Shown piece by piece: positions 6,801-15,923 of a stretch of 47,615 bases of DNA (position 1 is the first letter of the stretch; the number at the start of each line of letters is the position of its first letter). Position numbers and translations under genes: made by a program. The stretch comes from Pusillimonas sp. UBA6240 (lineage in GTDB: Bacteria; Pseudomonadota; Gammaproteobacteria; Burkholderiales; Burkholderiaceae_B): assembly GCA_002441445.1 (NCBI GenBank), contig DJWC01000084.1, positions 1,182 through 48,796 of the forward strand, read 5' to 3'. Below the pieces are notes generated by a model. The model was given only the letters and a program-made list of their open reading frames with translations, did not search any database and was not told the origin of the DNA.

Positions 6801-9065
6801 TTAGTAGGACAGGCTCAGATTGAGAATGGCGCTGCGTCCAGGGGCAATGTTTGCGTAATGGGCTGGATACGCCTTGTCGTAGTATTTCTTGTCGGCAAGG
6901 TTGAGTACATTCAACTGGGCACTCAAGTGCTTGTTGAACTTGTACGCCGCCATGGCGTCGAAACGCCAGTAGGACGGGATTTCCAGCTTGTTGGCCGCGT
7001 CCCCGAATTGGCTGTCGACGAAATAGGCGCCCGCGCCCACAATCAATTGTGGAGTTGCCTGGTAGGTCGACCACAAGCTGAAGCTGTGCTCCGGTGTGTT
7101 GGGGAAATTGTTGCCGTCATTTTCCGATGCCGAGCCGTCGCCGTTGTTCTTCAAATTGCTGCGCATGTAGGTGTACCCGCCGAAGACCTGCCATTTAGGC
7201 GTGATCGCGCCGGAAAGACCCAGCTCGAGCCCATCCACTTGGTTCTTCCCCGCCATGGCGTAGTCGCCATTCGCCAGCGTGATGCGGGCATTCGTCGTTT
7301 CCGTACGGAAGACGGCAGCGGTAAAGCTCATGGTCTCGTCGAACAGATCCCATTTCGTGCCCACTTCGTAGGTCTTGTTTTTCTCCGGCGCCATGTCCGC
7401 GGCATTGGGGCCTACGCCGCCCCGGCCAGGCGTGAGTGATTGGCCTTCATTGCCTTCGCCCAGCGTTGCGTTGGCCGGCGTGGAGGAGGTGGCATAGGAT
7501 ACATAAATACTGCCATTGTCTGCCGGTTTGTAGACCAGGCCGAGCTGATAATTGATCAGCGTGTCATGCCGGCGTATGGTCTCGAAGCCGCTTGCAGGGT
7601 TGTTGATGAATTTCGTGGAGTAGTCATCCAGCCGGAGCCCCAGGCCGGCCTGCCAGCGCTCGGAGAATTCTATCGTGTCGAAGGCGTAGGCCGACTTGGT
7701 GGTGGTCTCGGACTCGGTCCTGCTTCCGGCCAGCCCGCCGGTGCCCGTGTTGACCCATGGGTCGCGCGGATTGGGGTTGTACAGACTGGTGCAGTTATAG
7801 CCCGACGCCGGGCCCGCGCCAAATCGGCAGGCATTGGTGGCACCGCTACCCGAACCGCGATTGATGTCTAGGCTGTCCTTGTGGCCGTTTTCCTGCGACA
7901 GCTCGATACCCACGTTGAAACTGTGCTTGAGCGATCCGGTTTCCGCCTTGCCGACGAGCTCGGTTTGGTTGGCGATGGCCTTGACGGCGCTGTCGCGAGT
8001 GTTGGCGCGGCGCCATACCAGCCCATTGGCCACATTGCCCTTTGAGTCGTCCGGTTGCGTCCAAACATACTTCTGGTCAGAATGCGTGTAGCGCGTGGTG
8101 TTGCGCAGCGTCAGCTTGTCCGAGAAGTCGTGTTCGATGCCGAGCGTCGCCATGTCGCTGGTGGTCTTGCGGAAGTCGCTGCTCAGACCATAGAAATTGT
8201 TGCGATCCACGTTGGCTGGGCCGCTTACCGCGCGGCGCGGATATTCGTATGGGATGCCGCTATCCGGCAGGTCGTCGGTCGACAGATGGTAATAGCTCAG
8301 CGTGACCCGGGTCGGAGTGCCGAGGCCGAACGTGATGGTGGGGGCAATGCCCCAGCGCTCGTTATTCACCAGATCCCGCCCTGGGACATCCGCTTTGTGG
8401 TACATGCCGTTCAGGCGGAAAGCGGTGGTGTCGGAAAATTGCCAGTTGCCGTCCACAGTGCCGCGATAGTAGTTGTCTGTGCCTATGCCCAGGCTCGCAT
8501 TGACGAAATCGTCCAGCTTGGCGGTTTTGCTGATCAGGTTGATACTGCCGCCCGCGCCGCCCCGGCCGCCGTAGGCGCCGTCCGAACCCTTGATGACCTC
8601 GACCTGCTCCAGGTTGAATACTTCGCGAGAAGTCGCTCCGATATCCCGCATGCCGTCTATGAAGGTGCTGGCTTGTGCGTCATAGCCGCGAATGAAAGGC
8701 CGATCGCCAAGCGGGTTGCCGCCTTCGCCCGCACCGAAGGTGATTCCGGGCGTGTTGCGAAGCACATCGGTCAGCGACGTGGCTGCCTGGTCCTGAATCA
8801 CCTCCTGGGGGATGATCTGCACGGATTTCGGCGTATCGACCAGCGGCGCGGTGAACTTCTGCGACGCGGACTGCTTCACATCATAAGGATTGCTGGTTTC
8901 CCCCTTGACCTGTATAGGCGCCAGTTGGCTCGCCTGACCCGTTGTCGCGGTCTGCGCAATAGTGGGGCCGCTCAAGAATAAACTGGGGGTAGCCAAGGCC
9001 ATGGCAAGGCCGCCACCCGTGCGCAGATTATTGCCTCGAGATTTCGGCGGAAATTGATCGGACAC
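6801..9065 (-). CDS. fiu: TonB-dependent catecholate siderophore receptor, Fiu/PiuA-like
   Basis: An outer-membrane receptor of 754 residues. A signal peptide covers about residues 1-38 (ending ...PTIAQ), followed by the plug domain with DTPKSVQIIPQEVI, DVLRNTPGITFGAGEGGN, the FIRGYDA motif and VEVIKGSDGAYGGRG. The 22-strand barrel ends in the aromatic SLSY. There is no N-terminal STN signalling domain, so no sigma/anti-sigma cascade is expected. The plug wording is closest to Fiu of the catecholate receptor group. The start is GTG with GAGAG upstream. A Fur-box-like site lies upstream at 9228-9247, and a two-component system is encoded behind it. The exact substrate is inferred. Confidence 0.9.
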   Translation of the reverse strand: MSDQFPPKSRGNNLRTGGGLAMALATPSLFLSGPTIAQTATTGQASQLAPIQVKGETSNPYDVKQSASQKFTAPLVDTPKSVQIIPQEVIQDQAATSLTDVLRNTPGITFGAGEGGNPLGDRPFIRGYDAQASTFIDGMRDIGATSREVFNLEQVEVIKGSDGAYGGRGGAGGSINLISKTAKLDDFVNASLGIGTDNYYRGTVDGNWQFSDTTAFRLNGMYHKADVPGRDLVNNERWGIAPTITFGLGTPTRVTLSYYHLSTDDLPDSGIPYEYPRRAVSGPANVDRNNFYGLSSDFRKTTSDMATLGIEHDFSDKLTLRNTTRYTHSDQKYVWTQPDDSKGNVANGLVWRRANTRDSAVKAIANQTELVGKAETGSLKHSFNVGIELSQENGHKDSLDINRGSGSGATNACRFGAGPASGYNCTSLYNPNPRDPWVNTGTGGLAGSRTESETTTKSAYAFDTIEFSERWQAGLGLRLDDYSTKFINNPASGFETIRRHDTLINYQLGLVYKPADNGSIYVSYATSSTPANATLGEGNEGQSLTPGRGGVGPNAADMAPEKNKTYEVGTKWDLFDETMSFTAAVFRTETTNARITLANGDYAMAGKNQVDGLELGLSGAITPKWQVFGGYTYMRSNLKNNGDGSASENDGNNFPNTPEHSFSLWSTYQATPQLIVGAGAYFVDSQFGDAANKLEIPSYWRFDAMAAYKFNKHLSAQLNVLNLADKKYYDKAYPAHYANIAPGRSAILNLSLSY

Positions 9066-9227
9066 AGTGATTTTCTCTCGTATGAAGTTGAAGTGATCGG
9101 GTTGGCTGGACCAAGCTGAAGGCGTTTTGCAGCGGCGCCGCGCCGCAACGGCTTGCGATCGGCGGCGCTATCAGTTCCAACATCCGCAGCAAGAGGCGGT
9201 ACGCCTGGATGTGCTACGACATATAGG

Positions 9228-9247
9228 AATGCGAATAATTACTATTT
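9228..9247 (-). promoter_or_regulatory. Fur-box-like operator of the siderophore receptor gene
   Basis: AATGCGAATAATTACTATTT closely resembles the classic 19-bp iron box family (GATAATGATAATCATTATC; 10 of 19 positions over 9231-9249). A possible -10 (TATATG on the minus strand, about 9220-9225) lies beside it. It is about 165 bp upstream of the receptor start. Iron-repressed expression would be expected. Confidence 0.55.
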
Positions 9248-9350
9248 GGTGTTGTGGTAGTTTGCCGAAAGATGGCGATATATTGTTGCGTTGCCAATAT
9301 TTGCCACAATCGGCGCCGGGAAGGCCGGCTATATGACGCCAGGCCGGGCG

Positions 9351-10727
9351 TCAAACGGGAAGTTCGACGATGGCGCGCAAGCCGCCGGCGCTGCGGTTTT
9401 CCAGAGTAATTGTTCCGCCGTGGGCGCGCACGCATGAATGGGCGATGGTCAGGCCCAGGCCTGAGCCGCCGCTGGCCAGGGATCGGGAAGCATCCAATCG
9501 CACGAAAGGTTCGAAGACGTGTTCCAGTTTGTCGGGCGCAATGCCGGGCCCGATGTCGAGCACTTCGATTATCAACCGCCGGGATGGACCGTCTTGGCGC
9601 GCGCTCACTGTAACGGGTCCATAGCGCATGGCGTTGTCGATTAAATTGTTCAGCGCTCGCTTCAGGTGGACCGGCCTGCATCGGTAAGAAAACGCATCGG
9701 GTAGCTGTGACTGGAAGACGACTTCCCGGCCCCGCATGCGCTGCTCGTCGACTATCTCTTGCGCAAAGTCGTTCACGCGGAGTTCAAGCGTCGGCTCCTG
9801 CGATGCGTCGTCTTTGACAAAGTTGAGTATCTCCTCGACCATGACCCGCATTTCATCCAGGGTATGCGTCATTGCCTGGCGGAGTCCGGCATCTTCCACC
9901 AACTCGGCTCTGATGCGCAACGATGTCATGGGAGTGCGCAAATCGTGCCCGATGGCGGCGACCATCATTGTGCGGCCATTGACGAAACGAGCCAGATTCT
10001 CTTGCATATCGTTGAAGGCCTGGGTGATTTCCCGCAGCTCTTCGGGTTCGCCGACTGGCTGCAGGATCACTTGTTCCCCCCGGCTGACTTTGTTGGCCGC
10101 TTCGGTCAGCGTTTTGAGAGGCCGCATAATCCGTCGCCCGAAAAGAATGGCAATCAGCGCCGTCGGGATCATGCCGACCAGCAAAGAAAAGCTGAGCACC
10201 CGATTCCAGTGAGCAGGTATCAGAATCGGCAAATGATCGCTGGCCAGCGTTCGGCCGTCCGGCAAACCGACTTCGATGTGCATGCCCCATGCGAGAGGGC
10301 GGCTGCGTCCCAGCGTCTTTTCCAGCCAATTACGCGTGTCCCTGGCATTTGGGCTTGCCTCCACCTGTTCGAGTTTTACCCGTACAGGAGCGTCCGGTGG
10401 CAGGTTGAGCATCTTGCGCAGATCTTGGGTTAGCGCCAGTTCCTTGCTGTTCATCGGCTGCTCGGCGACTTGCCGCGAAATGACCTGAAACATTGAGTCG
10501 GGCAAGCTGACGCTCTGCAGCAGGGAGTTCCCGTCGTCCGTAGAGGCCGCCAGACGGTACGCGGACACAACGCGCGTCTCGATCATGCGTGCCGATAGCG
10601 GATGAATGGCCGAGTTATCGGCACGCCACCACGACAGCACGAAGATGGCGACCCCATGGGCAACCAGTATCGCCAAGATCCAGACTACCAGCAGTTGTCC
10701 GGAAATGCTGCGGGGAATCAGCCTCAT
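9351..10727 (-). CDS. sensor histidine kinase (EnvZ-like organisation)
   Basis: A 458-residue membrane kinase. Helix 1 is at about residues 11-33, the periplasmic domain at 35-172, helix 2 at about 176-198, then HAMP. The phospho-acceptor is H261 in AAIGHDLRTPMTSL, followed by the N box ALNNLIDNAMRYG and the G motifs VLDIGPGI and GGSGLGLTIAHS. It overlaps the response regulator gene by four bases (10724-10727). It sits directly upstream of the siderophore receptor gene in the same orientation, so control of siderophore uptake, as in PfeRS/PirRS-type systems, is plausible. The signal is not known. Confidence 0.9.
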   Translation of the reverse strand: MRLIPRSISGQLLVVWILAILVAHGVAIFVLSWWRADNSAIHPLSARMIETRVVSAYRLAASTDDGNSLLQSVSLPDSMFQVISRQVAEQPMNSKELALTQDLRKMLNLPPDAPVRVKLEQVEASPNARDTRNWLEKTLGRSRPLAWGMHIEVGLPDGRTLASDHLPILIPAHWNRVLSFSLLVGMIPTALIAILFGRRIMRPLKTLTEAANKVSRGEQVILQPVGEPEELREITQAFNDMQENLARFVNGRTMMVAAIGHDLRTPMTSLRIRAELVEDAGLRQAMTHTLDEMRVMVEEILNFVKDDASQEPTLELRVNDFAQEIVDEQRMRGREVVFQSQLPDAFSYRCRPVHLKRALNNLIDNAMRYGPVTVSARQDGPSRRLIIEVLDIGPGIAPDKLEHVFEPFVRLDASRSLASGGSGLGLTIAHSCVRAHGGTITLENRSAGGLRAIVELPV

Positions 10728-11464
10728 CCTTCTTTCCGCGTAACGCTGGCCGCAAGCATATAGCCATCGCCGCGTATGGTTTTTACGAGTTTCGGCCGGC
10801 GAGGGTCTTCTTCGAGTTTTTTTCGCAGGCGGCTGATCTGACTGTCAATGCTGCGGTCATAGGCGATGGCGTCATGCTTTTGCGTCAGATCGAGCAGTTG
10901 ATCGCGCGTGAGGACGCGATTTGCATTTTCGACCAGCGCGCGTAGCAGATGGAACTCAGCCGTGCTGATGCTGACATCCCGATTGGCGGAATCGCGCAGT
11001 TCCCGCTTGTGGACATTGAAAGCCCAGCCGTTGAAACAAAACGTGCAGATGTTCTTGGCTTGCTCGTCGCGCTTGCCGAGTTCGAGCTTTTCATTGTGGC
11101 AGCGTCGCAGCACGCTGCGAATGCGGGCGACCAGCTCCCTCGGGTCGAATGGCTTGATGACGTAGTCATCCGCACCTATTTCCAGGCCCGCTACGCGGTC
11201 GGCTTGATCGGCTACCGCGGTCAGCAGGATGATCGGGATGCCGAAACGCTGTGAAACGTATCGGCACAGCGAAAGCCCATTCTCTCCGGGCAGCATGATA
11301 TCCAGAACGATCAAGCTGAAGGCGCGCTCATCCAATCGTCGTTTCATGGCGGCGCCGTCCTCCACGGCTTCGACATCAAAATCGAACCGGGACAGATAGG
11401 TGGCCAACGGATCGCGGATATCCTGGTGATCGTCGACGATAAGGATGCAGGTGCGTGTGGCCAT
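10724..11464 (-). CDS. OmpR-family response regulator
   Basis: 246 residues. The receiver has the acidic pair in IVDDHQD, the phospho-acceptor in LIVLDIMLPGENG and the lysine in YVIKPFDP. The C-terminal winged helix has the motifs ISTAEFHLLRALVENAN, DSQISRLRKKLEEDPR and ending IRGDGYML. One oddity is a CTFC pair in the interdomain/N-terminal wing region, which could bind metal or simply be chance. The ATG at 11464 is first of the operon regulator-kinase, and an iron-box-like sequence lies 18 bp upstream. Confidence 0.9.
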   Translation of the reverse strand: MATRTCILIVDDHQDIRDPLATYLSRFDFDVEAVEDGAAMKRRLDERAFSLIVLDIMLPGENGLSLCRYVSQRFGIPIILLTAVADQADRVAGLEIGADDYVIKPFDPRELVARIRSVLRRCHNEKLELGKRDEQAKNICTFCFNGWAFNVHKRELRDSANRDVSISTAEFHLLRALVENANRVLTRDQLLDLTQKHDAIAYDRSIDSQISRLRKKLEEDPRRPKLVKTIRGDGYMLAASVTRKEG

Positions 11465-11481
11465 TGGCGAGTAAGTCTCTT

Positions 11482-11500
11482 GTAAACAAGAACCATTATC
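11482..11500 (-). promoter_or_regulatory. possible Fur box upstream of the second response regulator gene
   Basis: On the minus strand the 19 bases beginning GATAATG and ending TTTAC match the iron-box consensus at 12 of 19 positions, with the left half perfect. It lies 18-36 bp before the ATG at 11464. If real, the two-component genes themselves are iron-repressed. Confidence 0.4.
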
Positions 11501-11715
11501 ACAATTTTAACAGCCCTATTGGAGTACGGGAGGTAAAGCGTCGCCCGCGACTCTTGGTTCACAAATGTCGCGCGGCAGGGTTCCATGCCCATGGGTTGGT
11601 CCGCACCTCGTCGAGTTGCTGCACGATACGTTCGCGCAGCGCATGGCTGCGCTATCGACGGCCGCGGTATCGAGTGTAATGACGGCGATGCGCGGCGGAT
11701 GTCAGGCGCGCGAGG

Positions 11716-12876
11716 TTACTGTGCATTCACCAAGTGCTTGCCGATAAGGATTTGCTGGATTTGCGTGGTGCCTTCGTACAGACGCAGCAGGCGCACGTCG
11801 CGGTAGAAGCGTTCCACCTTGTATTCGTTGATGTAGCCTGAGCCGCCGTGGATCTGTACGCCGCGATCCGCGACGCGGCCAACCATTTCAGTGGTGAACA
11901 TCTTGGCGCACGAAGCCTGCATGCTTACTTCCGGGTCGCTGACGCCGAAGGGTTTGGCGTCGTAACGCTGGGCTACCGACTGCACCAGCGACCAGCCTGC
12001 CAGCAGTTCGGCCTGGCTGTCGGCCAGCATGGCCTGGACCAGTTGGAAGTCGCCGATGCGCTGGCCGAATTGCTTGCGCTGCCGGGCATAAGCAATGCTT
12101 TCCTGCAGGATGCGGCTGGCCATGCCGCAGGCCAATGCCGAGACGTGCAAACGGCCGCGATCCAGCACTTTCATGGCCGTCTTGAAGCCTTTGCCGGGTT
12201 CGCCGCCTATGATGTTGGCTGCCGGCACGCGCACATTGTCCAGGTTCACGTCGCAGGTCTTGGTGCCGCGCTGCCCCATTTTGCGATCGGGCTTGCCTAG
12301 CGACAGGCCGGGCAGGCCGGCCGGAACGATGAACGCCGTGATGCCGCGCGAACCCGGTCCCTCGGTGCGGGCCATGAGGGTGAAGGCGCCGGCGCGTGGC
12401 GCATTGGTAATGAATCGCTTGGTGCCGCTGAGTATATAGTCGCTGCCGTCCTTAATTCCCTTGGTTTTGAGGGAGGCCGCGTCGGACCCCGAGTCGGGTT
12501 CGGTGAGCGCAAAGGAAATGATCAGATCGCCGCTGGCGATGCGTGGCAGATATTCGGCCTTTTGCTCGGCCGTGCCATCCATCAGTATGCCTTGCGAGCC
12601 TATGCCTATGTTGGTTCCGACGACGGAGCGAAACGCCAGCGCGGCATGGCCAAGCTCGTAGACGACTTCGCATTCTTGCGCCATGCTCAGCCCTATACCG
12701 CCAAACTCCTCCGGGATCGACAGACCGAACAAACCCAATTCCTTCATGTCGCTCACAATGTCGGCAGGCACTTCGTCGTGTTCTTCGATATAGTCTTCAG
12801 CCGGCACCAGGCGTTCGCGGATAAAGCGCTGAACGCTATTTTTGAGCAGCTGGAAAGTTTCTTGATCGAGTGCCAT
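11716..12876 (-). CDS. acyl-CoA dehydrogenase
   Basis: A 386-residue FAD enzyme that introduces an alpha-beta double bond into an acyl-CoA and passes electrons to ETF. Standard features in order: alpha-helical N-domain; signature ALTEPDSGSDAASL (FAD/substrate site); KRFITNAPRAGAF; the C-domain RKQFGQRI; IHGGSGYINEY; and the catalytic base region LLRLYEGTTQIQ, whose Glu is at the position of the catalytic Glu in short/medium-chain enzymes. The length is normal. The gene is isolated, with a divergent LysR regulator 354 bp away and a dyad at 12911-12935. Chain length and pathway cannot be told from sequence alone. Confidence 0.95.
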   Translation of the reverse strand: MALDQETFQLLKNSVQRFIRERLVPAEDYIEEHDEVPADIVSDMKELGLFGLSIPEEFGGIGLSMAQECEVVYELGHAALAFRSVVGTNIGIGSQGILMDGTAEQKAEYLPRIASGDLIISFALTEPDSGSDAASLKTKGIKDGSDYILSGTKRFITNAPRAGAFTLMARTEGPGSRGITAFIVPAGLPGLSLGKPDRKMGQRGTKTCDVNLDNVRVPAANIIGGEPGKGFKTAMKVLDRGRLHVSALACGMASRILQESIAYARQRKQFGQRIGDFQLVQAMLADSQAELLAGWSLVQSVAQRYDAKPFGVSDPEVSMQASCAKMFTTEMVGRVADRGVQIHGGSGYINEYKVERFYRDVRLLRLYEGTTQIQQILIGKHLVNAQ

Positions 12877-12910
12877 GGGGGATCTCCTGTGGGTAGACCG
12901 ACATTGTTCA

Positions 12911-12935
12911 GCAATTGATCAAGCTTGAGAATTGC
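12911..12935. promoter_or_regulatory. LysR-type operator candidate in the 12877-13230 divergent spacer
   Basis: Within the 354-bp spacer, GCAATT (12911-12916) and AATTGC (12930-12935) form an inverted repeat around a perfect TCAAGCTTGA palindrome (12919-12928). The dyad is 35 bp upstream of the acyl-CoA dehydrogenase ATG, a usual place for LysR-type activator binding. The rest of the spacer is AT-rich towards the LysR gene and holds no gene that I can support. Confidence 0.45.
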
Positions 12936-13230
12936 AATAAACATGAACGCTCGTTTCAGGATTTTTTGACACTTATGGGCAGGGCAGGCCAAGTGGCAAT
13001 CGGCTCCGCCCAGAAGGTCCACCCTCGCACCGCCCCGCGCATCTCCGTTAACAAGCTGCTGGTGTCGGTAGTGCCCTGCGGGTGGCGTGGCGGCAATATG
13101 ACTTCAATTTATAAAAATCGCCAAATATAAAACTTATATCGCTTTACCCGGCAGGAAAACCTATGAATAATTGACCGTTTAAATGAGACTTTGTAATCAT
13201 GCGGACTAAACGCGTGGTCTCCCGGATGAT

Positions 13231-14163
13231 ATGGATCCCAATTCATTAGCGCTCTTCGTCGATATCGTGGAAGCCGGCAACCTCAGTCTCGCGGCACGCA
13301 ACATGAAAATGAGCCGGGCCAACATCAGCTACCACCTGACTCAACTGGAAAAGTCCATTGGGCAGCAATTGATGCGGCGCACGTCGCGGCGTGTGGAACT
13401 GACGGAGGTAGGAGAGCGCCTTTACCAGCACGGGCGCGTCATCCGCGATGAGTTGATGGCTGCTCGGGAATCCGTGGCGCTGTTCGGAAAAACCCTGCAT
13501 GGGTCCGTGCGGCTGAGCCTGCCTACCGGCTTTGGTCATTTGGTCATGTCCAGTTGGCTGATCGACTTCAAGCGCATGTACCCGGATATCGCGCTCGACC
13601 TGCTGTTCGATAATCATGTCGACGATCTGCTGCGCGAGGAGGTGGATCTGACCATTAGGGTGATGTCTGAGCCGCCACAGCAAATGGTCGCCATCGAGCT
13701 GGCCAAGGTGCGCTACGTCGTGTGTGCTTCTATGGGTTATGCGGATTGCAATCCGATGCCCGTCACGCTGGATGATCTTGCCCGGACGCCTTTGGTGACT
13801 TCCGCCGTTGCGGGGCGGGAGCTGCGTATTTCCGCTTATCGTGACGGGCAGCGGCATGAACTCGCACTACGGCCTACACTGGCCTCGGAGAACTTCCAGT
13901 TTTTGCGGGAAGCCATCCTGGCCGGCTTGGGCGTGGGCTTAGTGCCGGACTATGTCATTGCCCAGGACCTCGCCGAACGGCATGTGAAAACGGCATTGGA
14001 TGATTGGCGCCTGAGCGTATTCGGGACACGCATGTTCCTTTTGCGCCTGCCCGGGCGTTACCAGACCCTGGCGACACGCACGCTCATTGATTTCATCGTA
14101 CAGAAAGCCCGCGCCTGGACCAGCCAGTTCGACAAGGGCTGTAATGGAGCCGGGCAGCTTTAA
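13231..14163 (+). CDS. LysR-family transcriptional regulator
   Basis: 310 residues. The N-terminal helix-turn-helix is typical (LALFVDIVEAGNLSLAARNM, then NISYHLTQLEKSIGQQLMRRTSRRVELTEVGE). The remainder is a substrate-binding co-inducer domain with IRVMSEPPQQM and AILAGLGVGLVPDYV. The wording resembles the AaeR/DmlR (CrgA-like) branch. It is divergent from the acyl-CoA dehydrogenase gene, which it probably controls. Confidence 0.92.
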   Translation: MDPNSLALFVDIVEAGNLSLAARNMKMSRANISYHLTQLEKSIGQQLMRRTSRRVELTEVGERLYQHGRVIRDELMAARESVALFGKTLHGSVRLSLPTGFGHLVMSSWLIDFKRMYPDIALDLLFDNHVDDLLREEVDLTIRVMSEPPQQMVAIELAKVRYVVCASMGYADCNPMPVTLDDLARTPLVTSAVAGRELRISAYRDGQRHELALRPTLASENFQFLREAILAGLGVGLVPDYVIAQDLAERHVKTALDDWRLSVFGTRMFLLRLPGRYQTLATRTLIDFIVQKARAWTSQFDKGCNGAGQL

Positions 14164-14218
14164 AGGGGGGACCGCCCTACGGCTGCAACCCGGCTTAGGC
14201 ACAGGCTATGGGAGAGCT

Positions 14219-14365
14219 ATGCCGCTGGCCAATTACATGCTTGTCATCGGCATCGGTAAGATCGTCCGCACGCTTTCGGATGAGGAAATTGCGGGCATGC
14301 ATTCTGGCACCGGCGATTATGCCGCCAAGGCAATAACCTTTGCGCAGGATTTAGAGAGACTCTGA
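14219..14365 (+). pseudogene. fragment resembling the C-terminus of a gamma-class carbonic anhydrase-like protein
   Basis: A 48-codon frame begins at ATG 14219 with GGGAG upstream. Its second half (GKIVRTLSDEEIAGMHSGT, then DYAAKA) resembles the C-terminal helix of left-handed beta-helix proteins of the YrdA/PaaY/CaiE group, which end in a VPAKVVR.LSDEEIA..-type segment. No hexapeptide repeats or histidine ligands precede it, so it is either a decayed remnant or a small gene that looks similar by chance. It overlaps the 3' end of the convergent MocR gene by 15 bp. Confidence 0.45.
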
Positions 14366-15835
14366 AATCACCGCCGCGAGAACGGATATGCCTTGCCGGA
14401 TCTGTTCGGTTGTCAAGCTGGCGTATCCCAGGATCAGTCCGGCGGGGCGGGCCGGCCCTTCTTGCGGCGCCGGGGCGAACAGCGGCGATATGGGGTAGAC
14501 GCCCACTCCCTTGCCACGGGCTGCGGCGACCAGGGCGGGCTCGTCCTGCGCCGCCAGGAACGGCAGCCACAAGACTATGTGCAGCCCCGCCGCCGTGCCG
14601 TCGACGCGGGTGTCGGGAGGCAGGTATCGCCCAATCGCTTCCAGCAGCGCGGCGCGGCGGCGCTCGTTTTCGCGGCGCATCCGACGCACATGGCGTTCGT
14701 AGGCGCCGCCGTCGATCAGGGATGCCAGCACCTGCTGCTCCAACGCCGGCGCATGTCGGTCTGCGAGCCGCTTGGCCCGCTGGAACACTGGTACCAGGGC
14801 CTGCGGCAGCACCAGGTAGCCGAGCCGCAACTGCGGCGACAAGGCCTTCGAGAAGGTGCCGATATAGATGACGCGGCCGTCCGTGTCGATGGACTGCAAT
14901 GCATCGATCGGCCGCTGGCCATAGCGGAACTCGCCGTCGTAGTCGTCTTCGATGATCCAGGCGTTTCGGTGTTGCGCCCAGCGCAATAGTTCCAGGCGGC
15001 GGCTGATCGGCAGCACGCCTCCGAGCGGAAACTGGTGCGATGGCGTTACGTAGGCCAGGCGCAGCCGTTCGTCTTCGGGCAGCCGGCATGTATCGATGCC
15101 GTGCTGGTCGGCCGTCACCGGCAGCAGGCGCGCGCCGGACGCTTCGAAACAGTGCCTCGCCATCAGATAGCCGGGATTCTCGAAGACGAAGGCATCGCCG
15201 GCATCCAGCAGCAGGCGCGCGCACAGGTCGATGGCCTGCTGGGAGCCATGCACCACCAGGATTTGTTCGGCGTCGCAGGCAATGCCGCGGGCTCGGCGCA
15301 GATAGCCCTGGAGTGCGCGCCGCAGCGATGGGTCGCCTTCTGGCGGGGCATAGTAGAGGCTGTGTTGTGGGCGCAGCAGCGCCTCTTGGTAGGCGCGCTT
15401 CCATGCCAGGCGTGGAAAATCGCTCGAAGCCAGCGCGCCGTAGAGGAAATCGTAGCGCGCGGGTTCGGCTTGCGGCAATGTCGGTATTCCAAGGCCCGCC
15501 ACGCGCCGGCCCCAGGCGCTCAAGGTAGGCGCCGACGCTTTCGCCCGTTCCGACCTTGTCTTGACGGGAGCTTCTTGTACGCCGAGGGCGCCGGTGACGC
15601 GGGCCACTCGGCCGGATGCGGTCGTCAGGAACCCCTCGGCGGCGAGCTGTTCATAGACCGCCGTGACGGTGGTTCTGGACACACCCAATTCCGCAGCCAA
15701 AGCCCGGGAAGACATCATGCGGGCACCGGGGCCCAGGATGCCATCGGCCATCTGGCTGCGTAGCAGATCGTAAATGCGCCGCCCGGCCCCCGTGGGGCCG
15801 GTTGGGTGGCCGCTGGTCTTGCGAAACTGGCTCAT
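14351..15835 (-). CDS. MocR-type (GntR-HTH plus aminotransferase domain) regulator
   Basis: A 494-residue PdxR-like protein. An N-terminal GntR winged helix (about residues 20-85, with SSRALAAELGVSRTTVTAVYEQLAAEGF) is followed by a type I aminotransferase fold that binds PLP. The Schiff-base lysine is in IGTFSKALSPQLRLGY, and EDDYDGEFRY carries the PLP-contacting residues. Such proteins sense pyridoxal phosphate or amino compounds. It is divergent from the PaiB-like gene with an 88-bp shared promoter region and probably controls it. Confidence 0.92.
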   Translation of the reverse strand: MSQFRKTSGHPTGPTGAGRRIYDLLRSQMADGILGPGARMMSSRALAAELGVSRTTVTAVYEQLAAEGFLTTASGRVARVTGALGVQEAPVKTRSERAKASAPTLSAWGRRVAGLGIPTLPQAEPARYDFLYGALASSDFPRLAWKRAYQEALLRPQHSLYYAPPEGDPSLRRALQGYLRRARGIACDAEQILVVHGSQQAIDLCARLLLDAGDAFVFENPGYLMARHCFEASGARLLPVTADQHGIDTCRLPEDERLRLAYVTPSHQFPLGGVLPISRRLELLRWAQHRNAWIIEDDYDGEFRYGQRPIDALQSIDTDGRVIYIGTFSKALSPQLRLGYLVLPQALVPVFQRAKRLADRHAPALEQQVLASLIDGGAYERHVRRMRRENERRRAALLEAIGRYLPPDTRVDGTAAGLHIVLWLPFLAAQDEPALVAAARGKGVGVYPISPLFAPAPQEGPARPAGLILGYASLTTEQIRQGISVLAAVISESL

Positions 15836-15923
15836 TAAAATTCTTCAAAACTGGATGTTTTTATTATGCTAGTTTAAGACTAAAGTGCGTGAATTCTTTC
15901 CTCGGTTCAATTGATCGCCCGCC
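15836..15923. promoter_or_regulatory. divergent promoter region between the MocR and PaiB-like genes
   Basis: An AT-rich 88-bp spacer. AAACTGG (15848-15854) and CTAGTTT (15869-15875) form an imperfect inverted repeat (6 of 7) around a T-rich stretch with TATTATG-like -10 sequences. MocR proteins commonly bind repeated half-sites in such spacers, so this is a candidate operator. Confidence 0.35.

Noticed and set aside
8055..8981. Long plus-strand open frame (308 codons) opposite the siderophore receptor
   Set aside because: It is antisense to a receptor with clear plug and barrel motifs and shows no known domain; GC-rich antisense frames stay open by chance.
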